Below, in pieces: positions 25,183-33,302 of a DNA stretch of 64,000 nucleotides. The DNA is from Streptomyces venezuelae (GTDB lineage Bacteria; Actinomycetota; Actinomycetes; Streptomycetales; Streptomycetaceae). How positions within the stretch are numbered: position 1 is the stretch's first letter; every line of letters starts with the position of its first letter. Location of the stretch: positions 3,436,001 through 3,500,000 of the forward strand of contig NZ_CP029189.1 in the NCBI RefSeq assembly GCF_008642275.1, read 5' to 3'. The notes below the pieces were generated by a model. It did no database searches and was not told the DNA's origin. It saw only the letters and a program-made list of their open reading frames with translations. The position numbers and the translations under genes are program-made.

Positions 25183-25914
25183 ATGAACCCCGCCGAAGGC
25201 GAAGCGCGGATCCTCGTCGTCGACGACGAACCGGCCGTACGCGAGGCCCTGCGCCGCAGTCTCGCCTTCGAGGGGTACGCCGTGCAGACCGCCGTCGACG
25301 GGCTCGACGCCCTCGACAAGGCGGCCTCCTACTCCCCCGACCTGATCGTCCTGGACATCCAGATGCCCCGGATGGACGGACTGACGGCCGCCCGGCGGCT
25401 GCGGGCCTCCGGCAGCGTCACCCCGATCCTGATGCTCACCGCCCGCGACACCGTCGGCGACCGCGTCACCGGCCTCGACGCGGGCGCCGACGACTACCTC
25501 GTCAAGCCCTTCGAGCTCGACGAGCTCTTCGCCCGCGTCCGCGCCCTGCTGCGCCGCAGCTCCTACGCCGCCCCGCAGAGCCCCGGCGAGAGCCACGAGG
25601 AGGCGCTGACCTTCGGCGACCTCCGCATGGACCTCGTGACCCGCGAGGTCACCCGGGCCGGGCGGCCGGTGGAGCTGACCCGGACCGAGTTCACGCTGCT
25701 GGAGATGTTCCTCGCGCACCCGCGCCAGGTCCTGACCCGCGAGCAGATCCTCAAGACCGTCTGGGGCTTCGACTTCGAGCCCAGCTCCAACTCCCTGGAC
25801 GTGTACGTGATGTACCTGCGCCGCAAGACCGAGGCCGGCGGCGAGCCGCGCCTGGTCCACACCGTGCGCGGGGTCGGCTACGCCCTGCGCGCCGGCGAGA
25901 GCGGGCCCGAGTGA
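25183..25914 (+). CDS. OmpR/MprA-like response regulator
   Basis: 243 aa. The receiver (residues 8-120) has DDE at 15-17, acceptor Asp in LIVLDIQMP, Thr in LMLTARD and Lys in YLVKPF. The winged-helix DNA-binding domain follows from about 140 ([37 protein letters not shown]). Its stop overlaps the start of the kinase gene (GTGA). It likely answers envelope stress sensed by that kinase and may control the protease upstream; MprA in M. tuberculosis does this. The regulon here is inferred. Confidence 0.92.
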   Translation: MNPAEGEARILVVDDEPAVREALRRSLAFEGYAVQTAVDGLDALDKAASYSPDLIVLDIQMPRMDGLTAARRLRASGSVTPILMLTARDTVGDRVTGLDAGADDYLVKPFELDELFARVRALLRRSSYAAPQSPGESHEEALTFGDLRMDLVTREVTRAGRPVELTRTEFTLLEMFLAHPRQVLTREQILKTVWGFDFEPSSNSLDVYVMYLRRKTEAGGEPRLVHTVRGVGYALRAGESGPE

Positions 25915-27353
25915 GCCCGACGGCCAGATTCCGCGCGCTGCCGCTGCGCTCCCGCCTCGCCCTGCTGGTCACGGTGGCGGTGGCGCTCGCGGTGGCCACG
26001 GTGTCGGGGGTGTCCTGGGTGATGGTGCGCGCCGAACTCGGCAACCAGCTGAACCAGTCCCTGATGTCCACCAACCCGACCACGCAGGTCCTGGACCGGC
26101 TCAGCCAGGGCTGTCCGCCGCGTCCCGCGGCACAGGTCCAGCAGGACATCGCCGAGAAACTGAACGCGACCGTCCAGATCGTCACCGCGGACGGCAGCCA
26201 CTGCTGGGTGAGCGGGCAGACCGATCTGCCGGTCACCGCTGCGGACAAGGAGGTCGCGGCGGGCAGGAAGCCCAAGGTCCTGCACGACGCGACGACCGAC
26301 AACGGCGTCGCGATGCGCGTCTACACCTTCGCGGCACAGACCCGGCCCGGCGGGCCGATCTTCGCGGTCTCGGTGGCCCGGCCGCTGGCCGACGTCGACA
26401 AGCCGCTGTCCACCCTGGCCTGGGTGCTGCTGCTGGTTTCCGCCCTCGGGATCGCCGGCGCGGGCGCGGCCGGCCTGTGGGTGGCCCGTACGGGGCTGCA
26501 GCCGGTCGACGAACTGACCGACGCCGTCGAGCACATCGCCCGGACCGAGGACCTGACCGTCCGGATCCCCGACGAGGGCGACGACGAGATCGCCCGCCTT
26601 TCGCGGTCCTTCAACTCGATGACGGCGGCCCTCGCCTCCTCCCAGGAGCGGCAGGCCCAGCTGATCGCGGACGCCGGGCACGAGCTGCGCACCCCGCTGA
26701 CCTCGCTGCGCACCAACATCGAGCTGCTCGCCCGCAGTGAGGAGACCGGCCGGGCCATCCCGCCCGACGACCGGCGGGAGCTGCTGGCCTCGGTCAAGGC
26801 GCAGATGACGGAGCTGGCCTCGCTGATCGGCGACCTGCAGGAGCTGTCCCGGCCGGACGCGGCCTCGCCCGGCCCGCTCGGGGTGGTCGCCCTGCACGAG
26901 ATCGCCGGGACCGCGCTGTCCCGGGTCCGGCTGCGCGGACCGGAGCTCCGCTTCGACTCGGACCTGGGGCCCTGGTACGTACGCGGTGAGGCGGCGGCGC
27001 TGGAGCGGGCCGTGGTCAACGTGCTGGACAACGCGGTGAAGTTCAGCCCGCCCGGCGGCACGGTCTCGGTGACGCTGCGGGCGGGCGAGCTGACCGTACG
27101 GGACCACGGCCCGGGCATCCCGGCCGAGGACCTGCCGTACGTCTTCGAGCGGTTCTGGCGGTCCGAGTCGGCCCGCGCCCTGCCCGGCAGCGGGCTGGGC
27201 CTGTCGATCGTGGCCCGTACGGCGGCGCGGTCGGGCGGCAGCGCCGAGCTGCGGGCGGCGGCGGACGGCGGGCCGGGCACGGAGGCGGTGCTCCGGATCC
27301 CGGGGGCGCCTACCCCGCCGCCGTCCGATCCGTCAGTTGTGCCGGATCAGTGA
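25911..27353 (+). CDS. MprB-like sensor histidine kinase
   Basis: 480 aa from the GTG at 25911, overlapping the regulator's stop by 4 bp. There are two transmembrane helices (about 15-37 and 165-190) around an extracytoplasmic sensor loop, then a HAMP domain, an H-box [14 protein letters not shown], an N-box [10 protein letters not shown] and G-boxes DHGPGIP and GSGLGLSI. The sensor loop has two Cys residues (QGCPP, SHCWV). The 3' end overlaps the convergent phospholipase gene by 21 bp. Confidence 0.92.
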   Translation: MSPTARFRALPLRSRLALLVTVAVALAVATVSGVSWVMVRAELGNQLNQSLMSTNPTTQVLDRLSQGCPPRPAAQVQQDIAEKLNATVQIVTADGSHCWVSGQTDLPVTAADKEVAAGRKPKVLHDATTDNGVAMRVYTFAAQTRPGGPIFAVSVARPLADVDKPLSTLAWVLLLVSALGIAGAGAAGLWVARTGLQPVDELTDAVEHIARTEDLTVRIPDEGDDEIARLSRSFNSMTAALASSQERQAQLIADAGHELRTPLTSLRTNIELLARSEETGRAIPPDDRRELLASVKAQMTELASLIGDLQELSRPDAASPGPLGVVALHEIAGTALSRVRLRGPELRFDSDLGPWYVRGEAAALERAVVNVLDNAVKFSPPGGTVSVTLRAGELTVRDHGPGIPAEDLPYVFERFWRSESARALPGSGLGLSIVARTAARSGGSAELRAAADGGPGTEAVLRIPGAPTPPPSDPSVVPDQ

Positions 27354-28307
27354 GGCGACCAGGCCGGAGCGGGTGTTCGGGAAGTCCATCGGGACGATGC
27401 CGAGCCCGGTCCGGCCCGACATCTCCCCGCCGTCGACGAAGCCGTGGACCTGCGGGTTGAGCCGGTCGGAGTTCCAGCGCGGCGGCATGTACGCCGCGGT
27501 GCTGACGTAGTTGACGAAGAGCTTGCCGGGCTGGGCGACGGCCTTGCGGAAGTGGTTCTCGATCCGGCCGCGCTTGGCGAAGGGCTCGGTGTTGTAGTCG
27601 TCCTGGATGTCGAAGACGTTGCCGTCGCCGTAGCGCAGGCCCGGCAGGCCGCCGTTGTCGGCGAGCAGGACGACCTTGCCGCGGGCCTGTCCGAGGGAGG
27701 GCAGGGTGTCGGCGATCCGGAACAGGGGCCGCCAGCCGCGGTGGTCCAGGTAGTCGTCGAAGACGGCGCGGAAGGTGGCGTCGCTCTCGCCCGAGTACTC
27801 CTGCTTGACGCGCATCAGGACGGTCTCGGAGGGGTGTGCGGCGAGGAAGTTCCAGCAGGCGACGAGGACGTCCCCGAACATCAGGTCCTGGAAGAAGGCC
27901 GCGTGGTGGATGGCGAAGGAGCCGCCCGTGACCCGGCAGCGGACGTCGAGGAAGCGGATTCCGGAGTCGAGCTGCTGGGCGATCGAGGTGTTCTGGCAGG
28001 CGACGTAGAGGCCGCCCTTGGTGGCGCCGGAGTCGTGGGTGCCGGGGATGGTCATGCGCTGGAGGGCGGTGGAGTCGCCGAGGCCGGCCATCCAGTCCTG
28101 GGTGCCGAGGGCCGCCGCGGCGGCCGGGGCGGATGCGGCGGCGAGTCCGGCGACCGCTCCCGCGGCCAGCGCTCCGGCCAGGAAGGCGCGGCGGCCCATG
28201 CCCGTACCCGTGCTCGTGCCCGTGTCTGTGCCCGTGCTCGCGCCGGTGATCCCGGTCGTTCTCGTGCTCGTGCCGGTGACCCCGCCCGCGCTCGTGACCG
28301 TACCCAT
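27333..28307 (-). CDS. Secreted PI-PLC-like phosphodiesterase (Tat-type signal)
   Basis: 324 aa. A Thr/Gly-rich n-region of about 35 residues leads to GRRAFLAGALAAGAVAG, a Tat-like signal, and an Ala-rich cleavage site. The mature domain has the two catalytic histidines of bacterial phosphatidylinositol phospholipase C: MTIPGTHDSGA and FAIHHAAFF, with IRFLDVRCR between them. It should cleave phosphatidylinositol-type lipids outside the cell. GAAGGGGC at good spacing supports the long start; an inner Met (MGRRAF) is possible. The n-region is coded by hexameric repeats and is unusually long. Confidence 0.9.
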   Translation of the reverse strand: MGTVTSAGGVTGTSTRTTGITGASTGTDTGTSTGTGMGRRAFLAGALAAGAVAGLAAASAPAAAAALGTQDWMAGLGDSTALQRMTIPGTHDSGATKGGLYVACQNTSIAQQLDSGIRFLDVRCRVTGGSFAIHHAAFFQDLMFGDVLVACWNFLAAHPSETVLMRVKQEYSGESDATFRAVFDDYLDHRGWRPLFRIADTLPSLGQARGKVVLLADNGGLPGLRYGDGNVFDIQDDYNTEPFAKRGRIENHFRKAVAQPGKLFVNYVSTAAYMPPRWNSDRLNPQVHGFVDGGEMSGRTGLGIVPMDFPNTRSGLVASLIRHN

Positions 28308-28382
28308 GCCCGCCCCTTCGCCGACCCGGTGATGGCCGGATTATGGCGTGGACACGTCACAGTTTCTACCCGTCGGTAGTGG

Positions 28383-28952
28383 TCAGTCTTCGAGCAGCCC
28401 GACCATCTCCCGCAGCCCCCGGAGCAGCTCCCCGCCGTCCGGCGCCTGCTCCGGATCGGTCAGGGTCTGCACCATCACCCCGCTCAGCAGCGCGATGTGC
28501 ATCGAGCCGAGGGCGCGTACGTCGGCCTCCGACACCTCGGCCTCCGGCACCCCGCGCAGCGCCGCGGCCACCATCCGGCGGTTGCGGCGCTGCCCCTCGG
28601 CCAGGATCGCCAGCAGCTCGGGCGAGGACTGGGCGTGCACGAAGGCCTCCACGGAGGCCAGCCACAGCCACCGCGTCTCACCGAAGTCCCGGATCTTGCG
28701 GTCCCAGGTGTCGGCGTACCGCTCTCCCGCGGTCTCACCCTGCCCGGTCAGCCGGCCGGAGCCCGCGGCCCACTCCTCCATCGCGGCGAACAGCGCCTGG
28801 TTGAGCAGGGCCTCCCGCGATCCGAAGTGGTAGCCGATCGCGGCCATGCTCACGTCCGCGGCCGTGGCGACGTCGCGCACGGTCGTGCGCAGATAGCCCT
28901 TCTCCTCCAGGCAGCGCCGGGCTCCGGCCAGCAGGTCCTCGCGATTTCCCAT
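28383..28952 (-). CDS. TetR-family repressor
   Basis: 189 aa. The HTH lies at residues about 8-52 (TTVRDVATAADVSMAAIGYHFGSREALLNQAL), and the rest is the all-helical ligand and dimer domain. It is divergent from the alpha/beta-hydrolase gene, and a 42-bp two-site palindrome sits between them, so it very likely represses itself and the hydrolase until a ligand binds. The ligand is unknown; a substrate or product of the hydrolase is a reasonable guess. Confidence 0.92.
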   Translation of the reverse strand: MGNREDLLAGARRCLEEKGYLRTTVRDVATAADVSMAAIGYHFGSREALLNQALFAAMEEWAAGSGRLTGQGETAGERYADTWDRKIRDFGETRWLWLASVEAFVHAQSSPELLAILAEGQRRNRRMVAAALRGVPEAEVSEADVRALGSMHIALLSGVMVQTLTDPEQAPDGGELLRGLREMVGLLED

Positions 28953-28976
28953 GCCGGGATCGTATCCACCGACTTA

Positions 28977-29018
28977 TTGGGCAAGCGCGCAAGACAAACG
29001 TATTGCGCGCTTGCCCAA
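28977..29018. promoter_or_regulatory. TetR operator: 16-bp perfect inverted repeat with 10-bp spacer
   Basis: TTGGGCAAGCGCGCAA (28977-28992) and its exact reverse complement (29003-29018) flank a 10-bp spacer. Each arm is itself a partial palindrome (TTG.GC....GC.CAA), so two TetR dimers could bind with centres 26 bp apart. The site lies 24 bp upstream of the repressor ATG and 55 bp upstream of the hydrolase ATG. Confidence 0.85.
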
Positions 29019-29073
29019 ATCCTGGCAGGCTGCGGTCAACGGATGATCCACAGGCCTACGGGAGGCACACGCC

Positions 29074-29856
29074 ATGCGCCACGAGCTGAAGATCGACGAC
29101 CGGACCCTCTCCTACCTGGACTTCGGCGGCCCCGGCCGCCCGCTCCTCGCCCTCCACGGCGGCATGTCCGAAGCCCTCGCCTTCACCGGCCTCGCCGAAG
29201 CCCTCGGCGACAGCCGGCGGGTCATCGCCCCCGACCAGCGCGGCCACGGGGACTCCGACCGCGCACCCGACTACCACCGCGAGGGCTACGTCTCCGACGC
29301 CGTCGCCCTCCTCGACCACCTGGGCCTGGACGCCCCCGTCGACCTCCTCGGCTACTCCCTCGGCGGACTCAACGCCTACCACCTGGCCGCCGCCCACCCC
29401 GACCGGATCTCGGCACTCGTCGGCGTCGACGCCACCGTCGAGATCCGCATTCCCGACGGGCCGAACTGGTTCGACTTCCTCGGCGGCCTCCCCTACACCG
29501 CCCCCACCCGCGAGGAACTCCTCGCCGCCGCCGGACCCGCCGCACCCTTCGTCGCCGACGGACTGCGCCCCCTGCCCGACGGCACCGGCTGGCGCCTGGC
29601 CCACCACCCGCAGGACATGCTCGACTCCATCCACGCCTGCGCCGGCGACCACTGGGACACCTGGCTCGCGAGCACCTGCCCCGCCCTGCTGATCCACGGC
29701 ACCCGCAGCCAGGCACTCAGGCAGCCCGTCGCCGACGCGATGACCGCCCGGCGACCGAAGACCTCGTACACCCCCCTCGACGGCGACCACTTCGTGCCGT
29801 TCACGGACCCGGACGGGTTCCACACGGCCGTCAGGACCTTCCTCGCAAGCCTCTGA
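29074..29856 (+). CDS. Alpha/beta-hydrolase under TetR control
   Basis: 260 aa. Oxyanion segment ALHGGMSE, nucleophile elbow GYSLGG, acid in LLIHGTRSQ and the catalytic His in DGDHFVPF are all present. GGGAGG precedes the ATG. The sequence closely resembles the hydrolase domain of the YunG-fusion protein at 51616-52770 (DFGGPG, DQRGHG, REGYV, SLGG-NAY, GDHW). It is divergent from its probable repressor. Substrate unknown; esters or lactones are typical of the fold. Confidence 0.9.
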   Translation: MRHELKIDDRTLSYLDFGGPGRPLLALHGGMSEALAFTGLAEALGDSRRVIAPDQRGHGDSDRAPDYHREGYVSDAVALLDHLGLDAPVDLLGYSLGGLNAYHLAAAHPDRISALVGVDATVEIRIPDGPNWFDFLGGLPYTAPTREELLAAAGPAAPFVADGLRPLPDGTGWRLAHHPQDMLDSIHACAGDHWDTWLASTCPALLIHGTRSQALRQPVADAMTARRPKTSYTPLDGDHFVPFTDPDGFHTAVRTFLASL

Positions 29857-29895
29857 CCCGCGACGGTCCCCGCGCCACGGGGGTGCACGGGGAAA

Positions 29896-29940
29896 CGCCG
29901 AAGGGGCGGCGGGCCGACCGGCCCACCGCCCCTTCGGGCG
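29896..29940. terminator. Bidirectional terminator between convergent genes
   Basis: A long GC-rich hairpin (arms around ccgaaggggcggcgggcc and ggcccaccgccccttcggg) lies 40 bp past the hydrolase stop and 17 bp from the nucleotidase stop. It is symmetric enough to serve both strands. Confidence 0.7.
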
Positions 29941-29956
29941 CGCTGCGTGCGGGGGG

Positions 29957-31774
29957 TTACTTGACGACGGTGATGCGGTTCGCCGCCGGCGGGGCGATCG
30001 GAGCCGCCGCCGAGGAGTTCTTCGTCAGGTAGGCGTTGAAGCAGTCCAGGTCGGACGCGCCCACCAGCTTGTTCTTGTGCTCCTTCAGGACGGTGAAGCC
30101 GTCACCGCCGCCCGCGAGGAACTCGTTCATCGCGACCCGGTAGGTCTTGGCGGGGTCGAGCGGCACACCGTTCAGCTTCACCGAGTCCACGACGATGCGG
30201 TCCACGCCCGCCTTGGTCATGTCCAGGGTGTACGTGAAGCCCTTCGACACCTGCAGGATCTTCGGGTTCGGGCCGTTGACCGGACCGCTGACCTGCTGCT
30301 GCAGCGCGGTGATCAGCTGCGCGCCGGTCAGGTCCACGATGTTCATCATGTTGGTGAACGGCTGGACCGTGAAGGACTCGCCGTACGTCACCACACCGTC
30401 GCCCTCGTCACCCGAGGCCTTGTACGCGAGGTCCGAACGGATACCGCCCGGGTTCATGATCGCCAGCTGTGCACCGCCCTTGTCCGCCGGGGCGAGCGCC
30501 TCCAGCTGGGCGTCGGCGATCAGGTCGCCGAGCGGCTTCTCGGGCGCCTCGCTGCCGCGGCCGGGGATGTCGGCCGAGATGAAGCCCTGCGGACGGTTGG
30601 CGATCGGGGCCGCCAGCGCCTTCCAGCGGTCGATCAGCTCGGTCATGTCCGGAGCCTTCGGCTGCTCCCGGCCCACGATCTTGTTCACCGGCTTCGGCGA
30701 GGTGACCGGCGTACGGACGATGTCCTTGGTCTGCCGGTCGTAGGTGAGGGTGGTGTCGGTGAACAGGCGGCCGATGGAGGCGGCCGAGGTCACCGTGCGC
30801 GGGTTGCCCGCCGGGTCCGGGATGTTGCAGGCGTAGGCCTGGTGCGTGTGGCCGGTGACCAGCGCGTCGACCTTGGCGTCCACGTTCTTGGCGATGTCCA
30901 CGATCGCGCCCGAGATGCCGGCTCCGGCACCCGGGACGTCGCAGTCGTAGTTGTACGCGCCGTTGGCGGGCAGACCGCCCTCGTGGATCAGCGCGACGAT
31001 CGACTTCACGCCCTGCTTGTTCAGCTCGGCGGCGTACTTGTTGATCGTCTCGATCTCGTCGCCGAACTTGAGGCCCTTGACGCCCTCGGCGGTCACGACG
31101 TCCGGAGTGCCCTCCAGGGTGACGCCGATGAAGCCGATCTTCACGTCCCCCTTCTTCCAGATGTACGTGGGCGACATCAGCGGACGCTTGGTCTTCTCGT
31201 CCGTGACGTTGGCCGCGAGGTACTGGAATTCGGCGCCGGTGAACTCCTTGCCGTACTCGAAGCAGCCCTCGACCGGGTGGCAGCCGCCGTAACCCATGCG
31301 GCGCAGCTCGGTCTTGCCCTCGTCGAACTCGTGGTTGCCGACGCTGGAGACGTCCAGGCCGATCTTGTTCAGCGCCTCGATGCTCGGCTCGTCGTGGAAG
31401 AGCCCGGACAGCATCGGGCTGCCGCCGATCATGTCACCGGCCGCGGCCGTGACCGAGTACTCGTGGCCCTTGCGGGCCTCGCGCAGGCTGGTCGCGAGGT
31501 ACTCGACACCGCCCGCCGGTATGGCCTTCGTGGTGCCGTCGGCCTGACGCTCGGTCACGGTGCCGGAGGAACCCTGCGGGGGCTCCAGGGTGCCGTGGAA
31601 GTCGTTGAACGACAGCATCTGCACATCGACGGTCCGGCTCTTGGCCGCACCGCCACCACTCGCGGCACCGGCCGGCAGTGCGGCGGCGACCATGGCCCCG
31701 GCCCCGGCCGTGACGGCGAGGGCGGTGAGGGTCAACCGGCGGGTTCGAAGGTGCCGTTGTGGCGTCGCTGACAT
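29957..31774 (-). CDS. Secreted 5'-nucleotidase / metallophosphoesterase
   Basis: 605 aa. An N-terminal signal peptide (twin Arg, hydrophobic core, AGAASGG) leads to a metallophosphoesterase domain with FNDFHG, GDMIGGSP, GNHEFDEG and TGHTHQAY. The C-terminal 5'-nucleotidase domain has NPGGIRSDL and FTVQPFTNMM. It would release phosphate and nucleosides from extracellular nucleotides, which fits the nearby phosphate-uptake genes. I did not find a clear PHO box in front of it. It stands alone on the minus strand. Confidence 0.93.
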   Translation of the reverse strand: MSATPQRHLRTRRLTLTALAVTAGAGAMVAAALPAGAASGGGAAKSRTVDVQMLSFNDFHGTLEPPQGSSGTVTERQADGTTKAIPAGGVEYLATSLREARKGHEYSVTAAAGDMIGGSPMLSGLFHDEPSIEALNKIGLDVSSVGNHEFDEGKTELRRMGYGGCHPVEGCFEYGKEFTGAEFQYLAANVTDEKTKRPLMSPTYIWKKGDVKIGFIGVTLEGTPDVVTAEGVKGLKFGDEIETINKYAAELNKQGVKSIVALIHEGGLPANGAYNYDCDVPGAGAGISGAIVDIAKNVDAKVDALVTGHTHQAYACNIPDPAGNPRTVTSAASIGRLFTDTTLTYDRQTKDIVRTPVTSPKPVNKIVGREQPKAPDMTELIDRWKALAAPIANRPQGFISADIPGRGSEAPEKPLGDLIADAQLEALAPADKGGAQLAIMNPGGIRSDLAYKASGDEGDGVVTYGESFTVQPFTNMMNIVDLTGAQLITALQQQVSGPVNGPNPKILQVSKGFTYTLDMTKAGVDRIVVDSVKLNGVPLDPAKTYRVAMNEFLAGGGDGFTVLKEHKNKLVGASDLDCFNAYLTKNSSAAAPIAPPAANRITVVK

Positions 31775-31931
31775 TAAATCCCCTTATCTGACAGCGGAGG
31801 GACGTGGGAGGTCCGCCGAAGCCTATGGTCAACGCGCGTAGCTCTACCAGGGGGTAGGGGTATCGCGTTGGTTACGCGCAGAAGAAGGACCGACCTCGCG
31901 CCCGCACTCCGCCCGTCACCCGCGGCGGTCG

Positions 31932-31937
31932 TAGGCT
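31932..31937 (+). promoter_or_regulatory. -10 element for leaderless mshD
   Basis: TAGGCT ends 6 bp before the mshD ATG at 31944, which has no ribosome-binding site. The transcript probably begins at the A of the start codon. Confidence 0.6.
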
Positions 31938-31943
31938 CGTCCC

Positions 31944-32870
31944 ATGACTGACGCAGCAGCGGCCCTGGAGCCGGGACGGCAGATTCAGACCCTCGACGAG
32001 CTGACGGAGGAACAGGCGATCGCCGTACTCGACCTGATCGAGGACGCGGCACGCACCGACGGCACCACCGCCGTGTCCGAACAGGGGCGGCTCCAGCTGC
32101 GCGGCGGTCCGCGCGAGGGCATCCGGCACTTCCTGCTCACCGAGAACGGCCGGCTCTCCGCCTACGGGCAACTGGAGGACACCGACCCGGTCGAGGCCCC
32201 GGCCGCCGAACTCGTCGTGCACCCGGCCCTGCGCGGCCGCGGGCACGGGCGGGCCATGGGCACGGCCCTGCTGGCCGCCTCCGGCAAACGGCTGCGGGTA
32301 TGGGCGCACGGCGGCAAGTCGGCCGCCCGCCACCTCGCCCAGGTGCTCGGCCTGACCCTCTTCCGCGAGCTGCGCCAGCTGCGCCGGCCGCTGGCGGACG
32401 GTGACCCGCTGCCGGAGCCGGTGCTCCCGCCCGGGGTGACCGTACGGACCTTCGTACCCGGCGTCGACGACACGGCCTGGCTCACGGCGAACGCCGCCGC
32501 CTTCGCCCACCACCCCGAGCAGGGCTCGCTGACGCAGCGCGACCTGGACGACCGGATCGCGCAGCCGTGGTTCGACCCCAAGGGCTTCTTCCTCGCGGAG
32601 CGCGACGGCGAACTGGTCGGCTTCCACTGGACCAAGGTCCACGCGGCGGAGCAGCTGGGCGAGGTCTACGTGGTCGGCGTCCGCCCGGGCGCCCAGGGCG
32701 GCGGCCTCGGCAAGGCCCTCACCGCGATCGGCCTGCGCCACCTGGCGGCCCAGGGCCTGCCGACGGCCATGCTCTACGTGGACGCCGACAACCCGGCGGC
32801 CCTGGCCGTGTACGCGGGCCTCGGCTTCACCACCCACGAGGTCGACCTGATGTACCGCACGGAAAGCTGA
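31944..32870 (+). CDS. mshD: Mycothiol synthase
   Basis: 308 aa made of two GNAT domains. The active C-terminal one carries VVGVRPGAQGGGLGKAL and the terminal LYVDADNPAALAVYAGLGF that is typical of MshD. MshD acetylates Cys-GlcN-Ins with acetyl-CoA in the last step of mycothiol synthesis, the main low-molecular-weight thiol of actinomycetes. The gene lies beside ppk, as in other streptomycetes. The -10 box placement indicates a leaderless transcript. Confidence 0.95.
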   Translation: MTDAAAALEPGRQIQTLDELTEEQAIAVLDLIEDAARTDGTTAVSEQGRLQLRGGPREGIRHFLLTENGRLSAYGQLEDTDPVEAPAAELVVHPALRGRGHGRAMGTALLAASGKRLRVWAHGGKSAARHLAQVLGLTLFRELRQLRRPLADGDPLPEPVLPPGVTVRTFVPGVDDTAWLTANAAAFAHHPEQGSLTQRDLDDRIAQPWFDPKGFFLAERDGELVGFHWTKVHAAEQLGEVYVVGVRPGAQGGGLGKALTAIGLRHLAAQGLPTAMLYVDADNPAALAVYAGLGFTTHEVDLMYRTES

Positions 32871-32950
32871 CCGCCCGCCCCGCCCCACGCCCGTCCCCCC
32901 AGGCCCCGCCGCCCCCTCAGCCCCGCCGCCCCCGTCAGCCCCGCCGCTCC

Positions 32951-32999
32951 CCTCAGCCCCGTCGGCGTTTGAGGCGCGGGGGCCCGGGGCGGAGCCCCG
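32951..32999. repeat. Dispersed Streptomyces palindromic repeat, copy A
   Basis: Core cagccccgtcggcgtttga followed by ggcgcgggggcccggggcggagcccc. It is the same family as copies at 33020, 43251 and 59216. The first part (ccccg..cgtttgaggcgcgggg) and the second (ggggc..gcccc) can both form hairpins, so it may also act as a terminator downstream of mshD. Confidence 0.85.
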
Positions 33000-33019
33000 A
33001 TCTTCCAGCCCCGCCGCCC

Positions 33020-33091
33020 CCTCAGCCCCGCCGGCGTTTGAGGCGCGGGTCCGGGCAGCGCCCGGCGGGGGCCCGGGGGCAGCGCCCCCGC
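33020..33091. repeat. Dispersed Streptomyces palindromic repeat, copy B
   Basis: Starts with the same cctcagccccgccggcgttt and continues with gcgcgggtccgggcagcgcc and gggggcagcgcccccgcc. It follows copy A by 20 bp. Together they fill most of the 432-bp gap between mshD and ppk, the left part of which is C-rich and holds nothing else that I can identify. Confidence 0.85.
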
Positions 33092-33187
33092 CACGGCGCC
33101 GCACCCGCGCACGCCGGAGCGCACCGCCCCCCGCCACCCCCGCCGGGAGGCGACTCGTGCGCCATCCGGACCCGGGAAGCCACACGC

Positions 33188-33220
33188 CATTAACCAGGCA
33201 TTCAGAAGCGCTTGCGACTC
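33188..33220 (+). promoter_or_regulatory. Possible weak PHO box upstream of ppk
   Basis: Three 11-nt units (cattaaccagg, cattcagaagc, gcttgcgactc) show a loose resemblance to the GTTCACC direct-repeat unit bound by PhoP. ppk is known to be PhoP-controlled in S. lividans. The first two units are moderate matches and the third is poor, so this is only a candidate. Confidence 0.3.
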
Positions 33221-33302
33221 TCCCCCAATGCAGCCCCGACTCCGATTGACAGCCGACTCTTCCGACGTGCCTGTCCTCCCGCGTGCGCGGAAGAATGGAG
33301 TC

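Noticed and set aside
31775..31943. PHO box in front of the secreted 5'-nucleotidase
   Set aside because: A single gttgacc-like stretch is present but no 11-bp direct repeat register could be found.
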